Below, piece after piece: positions 34,688 to 42,195 of a DNA stretch of 64,000 bases. Each line of letters opens with the position of its first letter. Position 1 is the stretch's first letter. The notes beneath the pieces are model-generated. The model saw only the letters and a list, made by a program, of their open reading frames with translations, searched no databases and had not been told where the DNA came from. Origin of the DNA: an uncultured Clostridia bacterium (GTDB lineage: Bacteria > Bacillota > Clostridia > Oscillospirales > Ruminococcaceae). The stretch lies in the NCBI GenBank assembly GCA_947627205.1, contig CANQVE010000003.1, positions 58,789 through 122,788 on the forward strand, written 5' to 3'. A program made the translations under genes and the position numbers.

Positions 34688-34779
34688 GGCGCCGTGTTTC
34701 AACTGTGCGAAGCACAGGTGAAACGCGAGCGGAGCAAAGCGCAGCGAGCAGGCGTGAGCGAAGCTCACGCAACGGCGCC
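34688..34779. repeat. GC-rich three-stem structured element
   Basis: An outer stem, GGCGCCGT (34688-34695) with ACGGCGCC (34772-34779), closes two hairpins. One is GTTTCA plus CTGTGC around a GAA loop with GCACAG plus TGAAAC (34696-34724). The other is GCGTGAGC, loop GAA, GCTCACGC (34752-34770). Both hairpins use the same GAA loop. It is far more GC-rich than its surroundings. The rest of the 34567-34965 gap holds a degraded CTGACTACTG module (34880-34955) and no gene. Transcribed RNA or mobile palindrome are both possible. Confidence 0.6.
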
Positions 34780-34965
34780 GACCGGGCGGGCTAGTGCGTT
34801 TGGAGAGGAGAACTCTATGCGCGGATAATTTGGTTTTGGCTATGCGCCTTTAAACTAGATCCACGAAAAAATGAGAGAACAACTTTTCCGCTATTACTGC
34901 ATACTTTACCTTGTCTGCTGTCAACTGCCAACCCGCTGTCAATTGCCTACAGGGAGTTTTATGTT

Positions 34966-36153
34966 ATGTCAAGTTCTATAGAAGTTTGGTTATGGCTATT
35001 GCTTGTAATGCAGCCGAACAATCCGAAAACGAACAAAATACTTTCCATGTGCGGCGGCGACGCCGTTAAAGCGTCAAGAACGATACGCGACAAGGATCTT
35101 CCTTTTCTTTCGGAAAATGAGAAAAGGCGTGCTTCGGAAACGCGCAACGGCAATGTTCTGCGCCTTTTGAATATATGCAATGAGAATAATATACAGATAC
35201 TTACCCTTGACAGCGACGATTATCCTGCTTTATTAAAAGAAATTGAAAACCCGCCGATAGTGCTGTTTGTAAAGGGAGATGTCTCGGCGCTGAAAAGTGA
35301 ACTTATTATATCTGCGGTAGGAACGAAAAGACCATCGGAGTATAGCCTAAGTGTGACCGAAAATATTATAGGCACGCTTTCAAAGGTCGGCGCCGTTATG
35401 GTAAGCGGAAATGCCCAAGGACTTGATACGGCGGTCCACAGAGCCTGCATAAAGGCAAAAGGAAGATCTGTTGCCGTTCTTCCGTGCGGAATTCTGGCGA
35501 ATTATCCGAAAGAAGATAAAGACCTGAAAAACGATATTATAAAAAACGGCGGGGCAGTTGTAAGCGAACTTCTGCCGTATACGAATGCGAGTTTGTACTA
35601 TTTCCGCCCGCGCGACCGAATTATTTCGGGGTTGTCGCTGGGAACGCTGGTTTTGCAGGCTGGGGAGAGAAGCGGAGCGCTGGTTACGGCTAATCTTGCA
35701 TTTTCGCAAAAACGCGAGGTGTTTTATATTCCTCCTCATGATATTTTATCAAAAGAATACGGGGGCGCGAAGATACTTGCCTATCATAACGCCGCGCCTG
35801 TGTTTGATGCTTCGGATATTACGGAAAGCCTTTTGAAAAACAGCATTGAGAAAGAAGCGGTTTTTGAGAAGATAAAAAGCATGACGCCCGAAAAAAATGA
35901 ACAGGTAAAATCTAAACCAAAAGAACCGCCAAAAGAAGTAAAAGAAGAAAAGCCGAAGATACCCGAGAATTTGTCGGATGATGAGAGAAAATTAGCCGAG
36001 ATAATTATAAAGGAAGAAGCGGATATCGAATCGCTTATCAGTAAAAGCGGATTTAGCTATGAGGACGCTATAAGCGCGCTTACCATGCTGGAGCTGTCGG
36101 GAGTTATAGAACGGCAGATGGACGGGAATTACGCTTTTAGAAATAAGAGATAA
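34966..36153 (+). CDS. dprA: DNA-processing protein DprA/Smf
   Basis: DprA loads RecA onto single-stranded DNA taken up during transformation. The 395-residue protein has the Rossmann-like core with AVGTKRPSEYS, VMVSGNAQGLDTAVHRACI and SGALVTANLAFSQKREVFYIP. An N-terminal helical region precedes it. A charged Lys/Pro/Glu linker (about 300-330) and a C-terminal winged-helix-like domain follow (LSDDERKLAEII to the end). AGGGAG precedes the ATG. It is the last gene before the origin region and points into it, which is not the usual neighbour of dnaA. No topA follows it. Confidence 0.88.
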   Translation: MSSSIEVWLWLLLVMQPNNPKTNKILSMCGGDAVKASRTIRDKDLPFLSENEKRRASETRNGNVLRLLNICNENNIQILTLDSDDYPALLKEIENPPIVLFVKGDVSALKSELIISAVGTKRPSEYSLSVTENIIGTLSKVGAVMVSGNAQGLDTAVHRACIKAKGRSVAVLPCGILANYPKEDKDLKNDIIKNGGAVVSELLPYTNASLYYFRPRDRIISGLSLGTLVLQAGERSGALVTANLAFSQKREVFYIPPHDILSKEYGGAKILAYHNAAPVFDASDITESLLKNSIEKEAVFEKIKSMTPEKNEQVKSKPKEPPKEVKEEKPKIPENLSDDERKLAEIIIKEEADIESLISKSGFSYEDAISALTMLELSGVIERQMDGNYAFRNKR

Positions 36154-36991
36154 GAGGTAAGAGGTAAGAAATAAAAGGTTGTTTTGGAGATAAAGTTTTT
36201 TGATGTTCAAAGAAAGAGGCTAGAGGCAAGAAGCTGTTTTGAGCGGAAAAGCGCTTTAAATTTTCAAACGACCTAACGGGCGGCGCACGAAAGTTTTTTG
36301 AAAAGGGAGTCCAGAGGGAAAAAATTTTTTGAAAAAAAGTTTTCCCTCAATAACGCTTCAAAGAAGCGCATCAGATTAAATTACTGCGGAATTGAATCTG
36401 GGGTGCGGGGAAAACAAGAGTTTCCCTTTTAGAGGTAAGAAGTAAGATGTAAGAGGTAAGAAGTTAAAGGTAGTTTTGTAGATAAAGTTGTTTTGCGTTC
36501 AAAGAAAGAGGCAAGAAGCTAGAATTTGAAGTGGAAAAATTGTTTTCCGCTCAAAACAAATTCTAGACTCTTGCTTCTTCTTTGTGACAATCAAAAAACT
36601 TTTTCTCTCAAATGCTCCCCAAAATTCTTACCTCTTACTTCTTACATCTAGCCTCTAGCAGGAGTTTTCCCCACATTGCCTTTTCAAAGCATGGCTTTGA
36701 AAAGGCAATCCTAGGAGAGGTGATGAGCGGGGAACAACTTTAAAAATGGATTTACAGTAGGGCGGGAAACAATCTCAAAAATGAAATTACTTTGGAGCGG
36801 AAAATCTAGTTTGCTAAGATTTTTTACAGTAATGAATTAGAGAAGTTTACCTTTTAACTTTTTTTCCTTTTAACATTAAACCTAAAAATGTTCAAAAAAA
36901 GTTTTTTAACTATGAATTGCCTGTGATTTCAACATGACTTTAAACAAGTTTGATTTTTTGAAAGGACGTTTATTTAAAAGAAAATTTAACA
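36154..36991. repeat. R1 repeat interrupted by a MITE-like repeat, plus AT-rich flank
   Basis: A half MITE unit (36154-36235) leads into an R1 copy. R1 shows CCAGAGGG (36311-36318), a shortened right arm, H4 as CAGATTAAATT/AATTGAATCTG (about 36372-36400) and the left arm of H5. It stops near GAGTTTCCC (36418-36426). A complete palindromic MITE-like unit occupies 36431-36659. R1 then resumes with GAGTTTTCCCC (36662-36672) and H6, arms TTGCCTTTTCAAAG and its complement, to about 36710. From 36740 the DNA becomes AT-rich toward oriC. No gene is seen. Confidence 0.65.
36431..36659. repeat. Complete MITE-like palindromic repeat inserted in R1
   Basis: Left end AGAGGTAAGAAGTAAGATG and right end CTTACATCTAGCCTCTAG are inverted. 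The interior is also an imperfect palindrome (GAGGCAAGAAGCTAGAATTTG against CAAATTCTAGACTCTTGCTTC). It splits hairpin H5 of an R1 copy, and a GAGTTT(T)CCC repeat flanks it. It encodes nothing. Confidence 0.65.
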
Positions 36992-37409
36992 TTTTCCACT
37001 GAGTTTTCAACAATTTTTGTTCCGAATTGCCCGATTTATGTTTAATTATTTTCAATTTCAGTAAAAAATCGGATAATAAAAATTAAGTTTTCAACAAAAT
37101 AAATTAAACTAAAAAATAAATCCCATTTTAATGCCAAATCCAAAATTTACAATTTGTATAAATTTTGTCCGAAAAATTAATAATGAATTTTATTCTATAT
37201 ACATATCAGAAAAAATCTGTTGTTTTTAATGGACTTTTTCACATTTTCAACCGAGTTTTCAACCAAAAATAAAATTTTTCATTTTGTATATTCAAAAAAA
37301 TCTTTTTCAACAAAACTATGTTGATTATTTTTAATTATAGTTAAATAAATTTAAATTAAGTAATTATAAAATTTTATTACCTAACGAAAAAATCGTTTTT
37401 TGTTGATTT
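36992..37409. promoter_or_regulatory. oriC, upstream DnaA-box region
   Basis: This very AT-rich block directly upstream of dnaA carries repeated DnaA-box-like 9-mers. TTTTCAACA lies at 37004-37012, 37088-37096 and 37304-37312; TTTTCAACC at 37244-37252 and 37256-37264. Weaker ones are TTTTCCACT (36992), TTTTTCACA (37235) and reverse-strand TAATCAACA (37319-37327) and AAATCAACA (37401-37409). Two pairs share the same GAG trinucleotide spacer (36992/37004 and 37244/37256). With the 38.9-39.06 kb region this resembles a bipartite origin as in Bacillus. Confidence 0.8.
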
Positions 37410-37448
37410 TATACATATTAGCGGTATTTTTATCATAAGTTTTTTTCC

Positions 37449-37477
37449 TTGCAAATTGCGACTGTTTGTGATATAAT
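37449..37477 (+). promoter_or_regulatory. dnaA promoter
   Basis: TTGCAA (37449-37454), 17 bp, TATAAT (37472-37477). Transcription would start near 37484, which rules out the in-frame GTG at 37486 as start codon. DnaA boxes just upstream would allow autoregulation. Confidence 0.8.
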
Positions 37478-37521
37478 TATTATAAGTGAAAATATGTTTT
37501 ATAAGAAATATGGTGAAAAAA

Positions 37522-38880
37522 ATGAGTTTATCTTCTCTTTCGGATATTTATAAACGTGTCGTAGATAATTGCATGGAAGAATATAACGATCTGTCCGATT
37601 CGGCGAGGGCGCTGTGGCTTGATCCGCTCGTTCCCGTCAGAATGGACGGAGGAACTTTTGTGCTTGCTGCCGAGAATGAATTTCAAAGAGATACGCTTGT
37701 TGAACTTTGGCTCGTGAGAATAGAAGAACAGCTTAAAAACGTTCTGGGCGTGCCGATGAAAGTCGAAATAATCGTTGACAGCAATATTTCTTCCAAAAAG
37801 CCCGTTATTTCTGAAATAATAAAGTCCGACAATATAAACGAAGCCGCAGAAGTTATCGACAAAAAAATTACCTATACATTCGATAATTTTATTGTCGGTC
37901 CGTCAAATAACTTAGCTTTTGCCGCGGCAAAGTCCGTTTCAAAAAAACAGCATGAAAGATATAATCCTCTGTTTATTTACGGTGATTCAGGACTTGGAAA
38001 AACTCACCTGCTTTCGGCTATAAAGTTTGAAATGCAGAAAAATTATCCGGGCATAAACATAATCTACATTCCCGCAGAAACTTTTACAAATGAGTTTCTT
38101 CATTCGATATCAACTAACACCGTAGAACAGTTTGACGACAAATATCGCGGAGCTGACGCGCTTCTTATAGATGATATACAGTTTATCGCGGGCAAAGAGC
38201 AGACGGAAGAAAAGTTCTTCCATATCTTTAACGAGCTGTATAATCAGAATAAGATAATCGTACTTACTTCTGACCGTCCCGCAAAGGAAATTAAATCCAT
38301 TTCGGACAGACTGAAAACAAGGTTCAGTTCAGGTCTTATCGCTGATATAAAACCGCCCGAGTATGAAACAAGGCTCGCCATTATACAAAGAAAAGCCGAG
38401 CTTCTGAATTTCATGATTACGGACGACGTTATAGACTACATAGCGACAAAGCTGAAAAGCAATATCCGCCAGATAGAGGGCGTTGTTACTAAACTCAATG
38501 CGCTTTATGTTGTTTCGCAGGTAAAGCCGTCTATAACGGTAGCGCAGAACGTTATAAAAGATATAGTTACCGAGCATCAGCCTATACCTATAACGGTAGA
38601 TAAGATAATAAACGAGGTCAGCAAGATCTACAGCATAGAGCCCGAAGAAATGCGTTCTCAAAGAAGAACGGCAAATATCTCCCAGGCCAGAAAGGTAGCT
38701 ATCTACGTTATTCAGGAAGTCACGGGACTGCCCTATGAAAGCATAGGACAGGAATTTAACGGAAGAGATCATTCGACGGTAGTATATGCGATAAAGTCCG
38801 TTAAAGAAGAAATGGAACACGACAGCGGTTTCCGTTCGATAGTTGAAGATATAATAAAGAATATAAAGACAAATCAGTAA
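37522..38880 (+). CDS. dnaA: Chromosomal replication initiator DnaA
   Basis: The start at ATG 37522 is chosen because the promoter leaves too little leader for the GTG at 37486, and GGTGA lies 6 bp upstream; ATG 37510 is possible. The 452-residue protein has an N-terminal DnaB-interacting domain I, a short linker, and an AAA+ domain with Walker A GDSGLGKTH and Walker B ALLIDDIQF. The C-terminal DNA-binding domain carries the signature GRDHSTVVYAI. Length is normal. The neighbouring boxes (TTTTCAACA) suggest a shifted recognition sequence from the textbook TTATCCACA. Confidence 0.97.
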   Translation: MSLSSLSDIYKRVVDNCMEEYNDLSDSARALWLDPLVPVRMDGGTFVLAAENEFQRDTLVELWLVRIEEQLKNVLGVPMKVEIIVDSNISSKKPVISEIIKSDNINEAAEVIDKKITYTFDNFIVGPSNNLAFAAAKSVSKKQHERYNPLFIYGDSGLGKTHLLSAIKFEMQKNYPGINIIYIPAETFTNEFLHSISTNTVEQFDDKYRGADALLIDDIQFIAGKEQTEEKFFHIFNELYNQNKIIVLTSDRPAKEIKSISDRLKTRFSSGLIADIKPPEYETRLAIIQRKAELLNFMITDDVIDYIATKLKSNIRQIEGVVTKLNALYVVSQVKPSITVAQNVIKDIVTEHQPIPITVDKIINEVSKIYSIEPEEMRSQRRTANISQARKVAIYVIQEVTGLPYESIGQEFNGRDHSTVVYAIKSVKEEMEHDSGFRSIVEDIIKNIKTNQ

Positions 38881-39085
38881 TTAAAGTTCAAATTTATCTT
38901 CAATTTTTACTTCTAAAAAGTTTTTAGTATTTTTTAACTCTTGTTTAACATAAAAAAATGAAAAACTTGCTTTTGAAAATGCTTTTGTAAAAAGACAAAA
39001 TGCGTTTTCAACAGTTTAAACAGCCCTTATTATTATTATTAAAAAATAATAATAAAAAAATGAAAAAAGACCGAGGAGAAAAACG
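38881..39085. promoter_or_regulatory. oriC, downstream part (dnaA-dnaN intergenic)
   Basis: One DnaA box TTTTCAACA (39005-39013) is followed by a pure A/T inverted repeat, TTATTATTATT (39030-39040) with AATAATAATAA (39045-39055). A box next to a trinucleotide-repeating AT tract is the layout of a DNA unwinding element beside dnaA in Firmicutes. The tract could alternatively be a weak terminator of dnaA. Confidence 0.65.
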
Positions 39086-40186
39086 ATGAAATTTTCGTGT
39101 TCAAACGCTGTTATACTCGACGCATTTCAGACAACGGCAAAAGCCGCAAGCTCGAAATCGACTATTCCTGCTCTCGAGGGTTTGCTTCTTGAACTTTCGG
39201 GCAATACTCTTGTTATAACGGGTTATAATCTTGAAATAGGAATAAGGACTGAAGTCGAAGTTTCGGGTTCGGAAAGCGGAAGCGCCGTTATAAATGCACG
39301 CACGCTTTGCGATATTACAAGGAAAATGCCTGACGGAATGATAACGTTTGATATAACAGAGGGAAAAGAAGTTAAAATATCCTGCGCTTCCGTTGAATTT
39401 TCAATAAGCTGTGCGCGCTCGGACGAATATCCGACTATTCCCGAAATAAGCTCGGGAAAAGGTTTTACAGTTTCACAGCCTGTTCTGAAAAGCATGATAA
39501 ATCAGACAAAGTATGCGTGTGCTACGGTCGATACAAAACCCGCATTTATGGGCTGTAAGTTTGAAATAAAGGACAATGTTCTGAACGTTGCGGCGACAGA
39601 TACCGTAAGAGTGGCTTTAAGACAGGAAGAACTTCAGTATGAAGATATGGAATTTATAGTTCCGAGCAAGACGCTCGAAGAACTTACACATATACTCTCT
39701 GACAATAAAGATGATAAAGTTACTGTAAGTATAGAAAAAAATCAAGTATCGTTTGAAGTCGGAAAGTATATAATGATTTCCAGACTTATAAACGGAGATT
39801 TTCTCGATTACAGAAAGTTTATGAACTGCGATGAGAGCGTTTTTGCAGAAGTTAAATGCTCTCAGGTTATAGAGATGCTTGACAGAGCGCTTCTTGTAAT
39901 AAACGAAAAGAACAGAATGCCTTTGAGGTGCGAATTCGGTGAGGACAGTCTGGCTGTTTCCTGCTCGTCGGCTCTCGGAAAAATAAACGACAAAATAAAT
40001 ATAAAATACAACGGCGAGCCTATAACGATAGGATTTAATGTAAAGTTCCTGCTTGACGCATTCCGCGCCTGCGATACGGAAGAAGCAAAGATAATCTTTA
40101 CGGGATCTTCTACTTCTCATATATTGATAGTACCGAAAGAAAAGAGAACATTTACATTTTTGCTGGTACCGATGAGGTTAAGATAA
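39086..40186 (+). CDS. dnaN: DNA polymerase III sliding clamp, beta subunit
   Basis: DnaN forms the dimeric ring that tethers polymerase III to DNA. The 366-residue sequence shows three repeated clamp folds, beginning MKFSCSNAVILDAFQTTAKAAS, with the family C-terminus ending LLVPMRLR. CGAGGAG precedes the ATG. It is slightly shorter than the usual 370-380. It follows the dnaA-dnaN intergenic origin segment and precedes yaaA by about 30 bp, the normal order. Confidence 0.97.
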   Translation: MKFSCSNAVILDAFQTTAKAASSKSTIPALEGLLLELSGNTLVITGYNLEIGIRTEVEVSGSESGSAVINARTLCDITRKMPDGMITFDITEGKEVKISCASVEFSISCARSDEYPTIPEISSGKGFTVSQPVLKSMINQTKYACATVDTKPAFMGCKFEIKDNVLNVAATDTVRVALRQEELQYEDMEFIVPSKTLEELTHILSDNKDDKVTVSIEKNQVSFEVGKYIMISRLINGDFLDYRKFMNCDESVFAEVKCSQVIEMLDRALLVINEKNRMPLRCEFGEDSLAVSCSSALGKINDKINIKYNGEPITIGFNVKFLLDAFRACDTEEAKIIFTGSSTSHILIVPKEKRTFTFLLVPMRLR

Positions 40187-40216
40187 ATAATAAATTTAAA
40201 GAAAAGGATGGACAAT

Positions 40217-40456
40217 ATGGAAGAATTAAAAATAACGACGCCTTTTATAAAGCTCGATCAGCTCGTAAAATTTGCGGGATTTACCGAAACAGGCGCAAAA
40301 GCCAAGATACTTATAGATCTCGGCGAGTTTAACGTAAACGGTATCTGCTGTACAAAACGCGGAAAGAAGATAAAGCCCGGGGATATAATCGAGTATAAGA
40401 ACAAAAAGTATAAGATAGTTTATGACGGACCGTCAGATGAGGAATCAGCCGAATAA
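40217..40456 (+). CDS. yaaA: S4-domain RNA-binding protein YaaA
   Basis: This 79-residue protein consists of one S4 RNA-binding domain (KLDQLVKFAGFTETGAKAKILIDLGEFNVNG, then RGKKIKPGDIIEY). It is conserved between dnaN and recF in Firmicutes and is thought to act in ribosome assembly. I choose ATG 40217, which has AAAGGATGG at correct spacing, over ATG 40208, which lies inside that site. Its stop overlaps the recF start (TAATG). Confidence 0.92.
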   Translation: MEELKITTPFIKLDQLVKFAGFTETGAKAKILIDLGEFNVNGICCTKRGKKIKPGDIIEYKNKKYKIVYDGPSDEESAE

Positions 40457-41586
40457 TGTATCTTACAAAGATATATCTGAAAAATTTTCGCAATATAGGC
40501 GAAGCGGAGCTGTCTTTTGACAAAAAACTGAATATTTTTGTCGGAAACAACGCTCAAGGAAAAACAAATCTCTGCGAGGCTATCTCCGTATGTCTGGGAG
40601 GGAGTTTTCGCAAAGCGCGTTTTTCCCAATTTATTCCTACAAATGATCCAAAAGCCGAGGTTAATATTCGGCTTTTTTTTCGTGATGATAATACAGAACG
40701 TGAAAATATAATAAATTATACTATTTGTAAAAATAATGTAAGAATAACTTTTAACGATATAAAGATGAAAGACGCCGCTCAATTATACGGAGTGTTAAAA
40801 TATGTTGTTTTTATACCCGAACACTTAAATTTAATAAAAGGTTCTCCTGATTTAAGAAGAGATTATCTTGATGATGTGGCGCTTATGCAGACAAAGACTC
40901 ACTTTGAAAAGCTGTCGAGATATAACAAAGCCCTTAAACAAAGAAACAATATCCTTTCGGATATATCAGCTGACAAAAAATTCCTTTCTGATTATCTTCA
41001 GCCTTGGAATGAGATACTTGCGGCGGAGGGTATAAATGTAACTTATGGGAGACTTAAATATTTTAATTTTCTGAAAATGTGCGCTTCGGATATTTATTCT
41101 GATCTTACGGACAATTCCGAGAAACTTACTATGGAATATTTAAGCTCGGTTTTTAAAACAGACAGTATAAATTTTAAAGAAAAAGACAAACTGTATAGTA
41201 AATATATGGAAACTTTGTCAAAAAATGTAGAAGCAGAAAGTAAACTTGGCTATACTTTGTCGGGAGTTCACCGCGACGACGTAAACTTTTTTATAAACGG
41301 AATGCCCGTAAGAGATTTTGCCTCTCAAGGACAGCTTAGAAGCGTCGCTCTTGCGTTAAAACTGTCGGAAGCTGAAATTATACGCCGAAAGAATAAAACC
41401 GATCCTGTGGTGATTTTAGACGATGTTTTGAGCGAGCTTGACAATACAAGACGCGACTTTATAATTAAACATATTGAAAATAATCAGATATTTATTACTT
41501 GCTGTAATATAGATGACCTGTCAAAATTAAATTATGGAAAAATATGGAATGTAGCAAACGGAAAATTTTATGAAAAGAAAGTGTGA
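40456..41586 (+). CDS. recF: DNA replication and repair protein RecF
   Basis: RecF is an SMC-like ATPase that helps load RecA at single-strand gaps. In 376 residues it has Walker A GNNAQGKTN, the ABC signature SQGQLRSVALALKL and Walker B VVILDDVLSELD. The N-terminus MYLTKIYLKNFRNI is typical. The start overlaps the yaaA stop by one base. The stop is 8 bp from the remB start, so these genes are one translationally coupled operon. A poly-T stretch near 40672 encodes phenylalanines. Confidence 0.96.
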   Translation: MYLTKIYLKNFRNIGEAELSFDKKLNIFVGNNAQGKTNLCEAISVCLGGSFRKARFSQFIPTNDPKAEVNIRLFFRDDNTERENIINYTICKNNVRITFNDIKMKDAAQLYGVLKYVVFIPEHLNLIKGSPDLRRDYLDDVALMQTKTHFEKLSRYNKALKQRNNILSDISADKKFLSDYLQPWNEILAAEGINVTYGRLKYFNFLKMCASDIYSDLTDNSEKLTMEYLSSVFKTDSINFKEKDKLYSKYMETLSKNVEAESKLGYTLSGVHRDDVNFFINGMPVRDFASQGQLRSVALALKLSEAEIIRRKNKTDPVVILDDVLSELDNTRRDFIIKHIENNQIFITCCNIDDLSKLNYGKIWNVANGKFYEKKV

Positions 41587-41594
41587 GAAGAAAA

Positions 41595-41834
41595 ATGTTT
41601 CTTTATCTCGGAGGAGATGTCACCGTTAAATCAAAAGACGTTATAGGAATTTTTGATATAGAAGCCTGCTCTGTAAGCAGGACGACCGTTGACTATCTGA
41701 ATAACTGCCAAAAAAATAAACAGATAGTATATATTTCTGAAGATATGCCGAAGAGTTTTATAATTACCGATGATAAAACCTATATTTCTAATGTTTCAAA
41801 TCTGACGATCAATAGAAGAACAGTGAAAAAATAA
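41595..41834 (+). CDS. remB: RemB/YaaB-family regulator (DUF370-like)
   Basis: The start MFLYLGGDVTVKSKDVIGIFD is characteristic of RemB, the small protein encoded between recF and gyrB in Firmicutes. ATG 41595 (79 residues) is preferred to the in-frame GTG at 41583, since GTGAGAAG serves as ribosome-binding site. In Bacillus, RemA and RemB affect matrix-gene expression. The role in this organism is not known. Confidence 0.9.
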   Translation: MFLYLGGDVTVKSKDVIGIFDIEACSVSRTTVDYLNNCQKNKQIVYISEDMPKSFIITDDKTYISNVSNLTINRRTVKK

Positions 41835-42000
41835 ACGAGTTGTGTAGAAATTTGTTTGACTATACGTTTAGTATGTAAATTTAATTTTTATACAAATTGA
41901 AATATGTAAAACATTTCCACATGATTTTTTTGAGGACGTTTCCGATAAAAATTATGTGGAATTTTTTTAATAAAAATTGGCATAAAAAATGCTAAAAGTC

Positions 42001-42029
42001 TTGAAATTTAAACGGTTTTGTGGTATACT
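42001..42029 (+). promoter_or_regulatory. Promoter of the gyrB-gyrA operon and its structured leader
   Basis: TTGAAA (42001-42006), 17 bp, TATACT (42024-42029). Transcription is expected near 42036, so the structured element at 42046-42150 would be the first part of the transcript. The stretch before it, 41835-42000, is AT-rich and shows nothing else. Confidence 0.8.
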
Positions 42030-42045
42030 ATATATAATATAAGTT

Positions 42046-42150
42046 CAGACTGTATATAAAGCCCCATCTGTTGCGTCAGCGTAACTGCGGCAGGCACAAA
42101 GCCTAGCCGCAGCCACGCTTCCTTACATCTGGGACTTTCTATACAGTCTG
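42046..42150 (+). repeat. Structured element S, copy 1, in the gyrB leader
   Basis: The outer arms CAGACTGTATA and TATACAGTCTG close the 105 nt element, continued by an AAAGCCCCA/TGGGACTTT stem. Inside are a small hairpin (GTTGCG/CGTAAC) and a conserved hairpin with arms CTGCGGCAGGC and GCCTAGCCGCAG around ACAAA. It starts about 10 nt after the predicted transcription start and ends 45 nt before the gyrB ATG, leaving the ribosome-binding site free. Either a cis-regulatory or small RNA, or a mobile palindrome; the position favours RNA. Confidence 0.7.
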
Positions 42151-42195
42151 AAGATGGATTTTTCATTTATGGGTTGTTGGAGGAAAAGTGGATAA

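Noticed and set aside
34640..34800. A tRNA or known small RNA in the GC-rich element before dprA
   Set aside because: It has no CCA end, anticodon arm or T-loop sequence, and matches no RNA class I can recognise.
36431..36660. Short regular repeats (GAGGTAAGA) resembling a CRISPR or tandem array
   Set aside because: Units are degenerate, adjacent and arranged as inverted arms with no unique spacers and no cas genes; a palindromic mobile repeat fits better.
37486..37521. GTG start for dnaA at 37486
   Set aside because: The promoter's expected transcription start is near 37484, leaving no room for a ribosome-binding site.
42160..42195. Element S as a Rho-independent terminator or attenuator before gyrB
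   Set aside because: No T-run follows the closing stem in any of the three copies, so simple intrinsic termination is not supported.
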